Below, in pieces: positions 63,165 to 64,000 of a stretch of 64,000 nt of DNA. The stretch comes from Bythopirellula goksoeyrii. Its GTDB lineage: Bacteria; Planctomycetota; Planctomycetia; Pirellulales; Lacipirellulaceae. The DNA lies in assembly GCF_008065115.1 (NCBI RefSeq), contig NZ_CP042913.1:4381278-4445277 (forward strand), read 5' to 3'. Position 1 is the first letter of the stretch. Each line of letters begins with the position of its first letter. The notes under the pieces are model-generated. The model was not told the DNA's origin. It searched no databases and saw nothing but the letters and a program-made list of their open reading frames with translations. A program made the translations under genes and the position numbers.

Positions 63165-63827
63165 ATGAAATTCTCCACTTTCTCGGTGAGTTTTCGAGCT
63201 TGCGAGTTTCGGAGTATTTGGCTTCTAACCTTCTTTGTGGCGTTCACCCTCATTTCGCTGGAAGGTTGTAGTCGTGGCCCCGCTGCCGTCCACGTCCCGG
63301 AAGTGGACCCGGTCGAGTCGAGTAAACAAGCTTTTGAACTCTATGACACAGACAACGATGGCCAATTGTCTGACACCGAGCTTGCCGCATGTCCTGGAAT
63401 TCAGATGCATCTGCAGCTGTACGATAAAGACAGCGATGGGTCCGTTTCACAGCAAGAACTCGAAGAGCAACTTAATTCATTGGTCTCTGGTCAGATAGGT
63501 GTGACGAGCCTGCGCATTCAAGTGCGTTTAGACGGGCGACCCTTGCCTGGAGCCCAAATCAAGCTCGTTCCTGAGATGTATTTGGGGGATGATGTGAATG
63601 TTGCTTATGGAACAACTAACGGACGTGGCACTGCCACTATGGACATCCGCGACGAGGATTCTCCTGCATCGGATCATGGACTCTTGGGTGTCCACTATGG
63701 CACGTACAAAGTGGAAGTAACCCACCCCGAAGCGTCTATTCCAGAAAAATACAACACGCAAACGACGCTTGGATATGAGACCGAGAAGGGAAATCCGAGT
63801 TTTGTCCTTAATCTTAAGAGCCGGTGA
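63165..63827 (+). CDS. EF-hand lipoprotein with prealbumin-like domain (paralogue)
   Basis: 220 residues; signal LLTFFVAFTLISLEGCSRG, lipobox LEGC with an unusual Glu. Two EF-hand loops, DTDNDGQLSDTE and DKDSDGSVSQQE, then the beta-sandwich part (LRIQVRLDGRPLPGAQIKLVP, MYLGDDVNVAYGTTNGRG, HYGTYKVEVTHPEASIPEKY). Same domain order and length as the 39717-40373 product. The ligand positions of both loops are intact, so calcium binding is likely. Function unknown. Confidence 0.82.
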   Translation: MKFSTFSVSFRACEFRSIWLLTFFVAFTLISLEGCSRGPAAVHVPEVDPVESSKQAFELYDTDNDGQLSDTELAACPGIQMHLQLYDKDSDGSVSQQELEEQLNSLVSGQIGVTSLRIQVRLDGRPLPGAQIKLVPEMYLGDDVNVAYGTTNGRGTATMDIRDEDSPASDHGLLGVHYGTYKVEVTHPEASIPEKYNTQTTLGYETEKGNPSFVLNLKSR

Positions 63828-63837
63828 CTCGTTACAC

Positions 63838-64000
63838 TTAGGCTATTGGAATCATTGGCCACCTTGAGTTTACTATTATCAACGCAAAGCAAATCATCAC
63901 GGAAACTACATTCGAGGGTTCTGGCAGTTCAATTGTCGCCGCTTTTTGAGAATCTGTGTATTGTCGTTGCCAGTTAAGGAAATCTTCCCCGTCGGAGTCA
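63838..64000 (-). CDS. 3' end of a dockerin-like/PEP-CTERM protein gene (cut by window edge)
   Basis: The minus strand reads DSDGEDFLNWQRQYTDSQKA, then LPEPSNVVSVMICFALIIV and a short tail ending at TAA (63838-63840). This is the end of a dockerin-like motif followed by a PEP-CTERM-like segment, comparable with the ends of the products at 40359-41729 and 46755-48824. The 5' part lies beyond 64000. Its placement, converging on an EF-hand lipoprotein gene with 10 bp between stops, repeats the arrangement at 39717-41729, where the partner is a glycosidase. Confidence 0.75.
   Translation of the reverse strand, partial: DSDGEDFLNWQRQYTDSQKAATIELPEPSNVVSVMICFALIIVNSRWPMIPIA

Noticed and set aside
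1-64000. CRISPR arrays, rRNA genes, complete tRNAs, complete insertion sequences
   Set aside because: No regularly spaced repeats, rRNA-like sequence, full cloverleaf or transposase gene was seen anywhere in the window.

Overview
The window reads as chromosomal DNA of a planctomycete, probably of the Pirellulales type. The signs are a dense set of secreted enzymes and formylglycine-type sulfatases, six DUF1559 pseudopilin-like proteins with FTLVELL N-termini, PEP-CTERM tails (VPEP plus a hydrophobic segment plus Arg), dockerin-like DGDVDGADFLxWQR motifs, LEPR-type N-termini (LESREMLA, LEDRLLL), Tat-exported TIM-barrel proteins and EF-hand lipoproteins. No rRNA, complete tRNA or CRISPR array was seen.

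Layout. 0-1.3 kb: two small hypothetical genes and a decayed tyrosine-integrase tail. 1.3-8.8 kb (minus): a likely operon of a GntR/AraR-type regulator, a cytoplasmic GH38 alpha-mannosidase, a secreted EEP-fold hydrolase and a sodium:solute symporter. 9-13.5 kb (plus): a DUF1559 protein and two sulfatases. 13.6-17.1 kb (minus): a large GH99/GH71-like secreted protein. 17.5-22.9 kb (plus): a CotH-kinase/lamin-tail protein with VTC-domain and DUF4956 partners. 23.3-34.2 kb: two paralogous PEP-CTERM proteins flank a TIM-barrel isomerase, a sulfatase, a sulfatase-GH fusion (these two minus strand) and a GH99 enzyme. 34.3-38.7 kb: three DUF1559 genes alternating with two small lipoprotein genes. 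39-48.8 kb: a tRNA relic, an EF-hand lipoprotein, two clan-A-like glycosidases, a DUF1559 gene, two PEP-CTERM proteins and a XylR-type regulator. 48.8-54.3 kb: a phosphoesterase gene split by a stop codon, an oxidoreductase pseudogene, a xylose-isomerase-like gene and an AraC regulator. 55-61.6 kb: a fumarylacetoacetase-family hydrolase, two DUF4185-type proteins (one fused to an esterase) and a second symporter. 62-64 kb: another DUF1559 plus EF-hand lipoprotein pair facing the end of a dockerin/PEP-CTERM gene.

Main observation. Seven copies of a palindrome close to TACCA-N4-TGGTA lie upstream of the GntR gene and of most transcription units between 7.7 and 34 kb. In six of them the palindrome fills the spacer of a recognisable -35/-10 pair and touches a TATAGT-like -10 box. 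This looks like a local repressor regulon, most simply controlled by the adjacent GntR/AraR-like protein. The enzymes under it (GH99 with its ExxE pair, GH38, two GH99/GH71-like domains, four sulfatases, a symporter) suggest a system for breaking down a sulfated, alpha-mannose-containing glycan: secreted or surface-anchored enzymes cut and desulfate it and the cytoplasmic mannosidase finishes the oligosaccharides. The substrate is inferred from families only.

The second half of the window (39-64 kb) holds separate sugar-utilisation modules with their own regulators (XylR-like, AraC-like) and several signs of gene decay.
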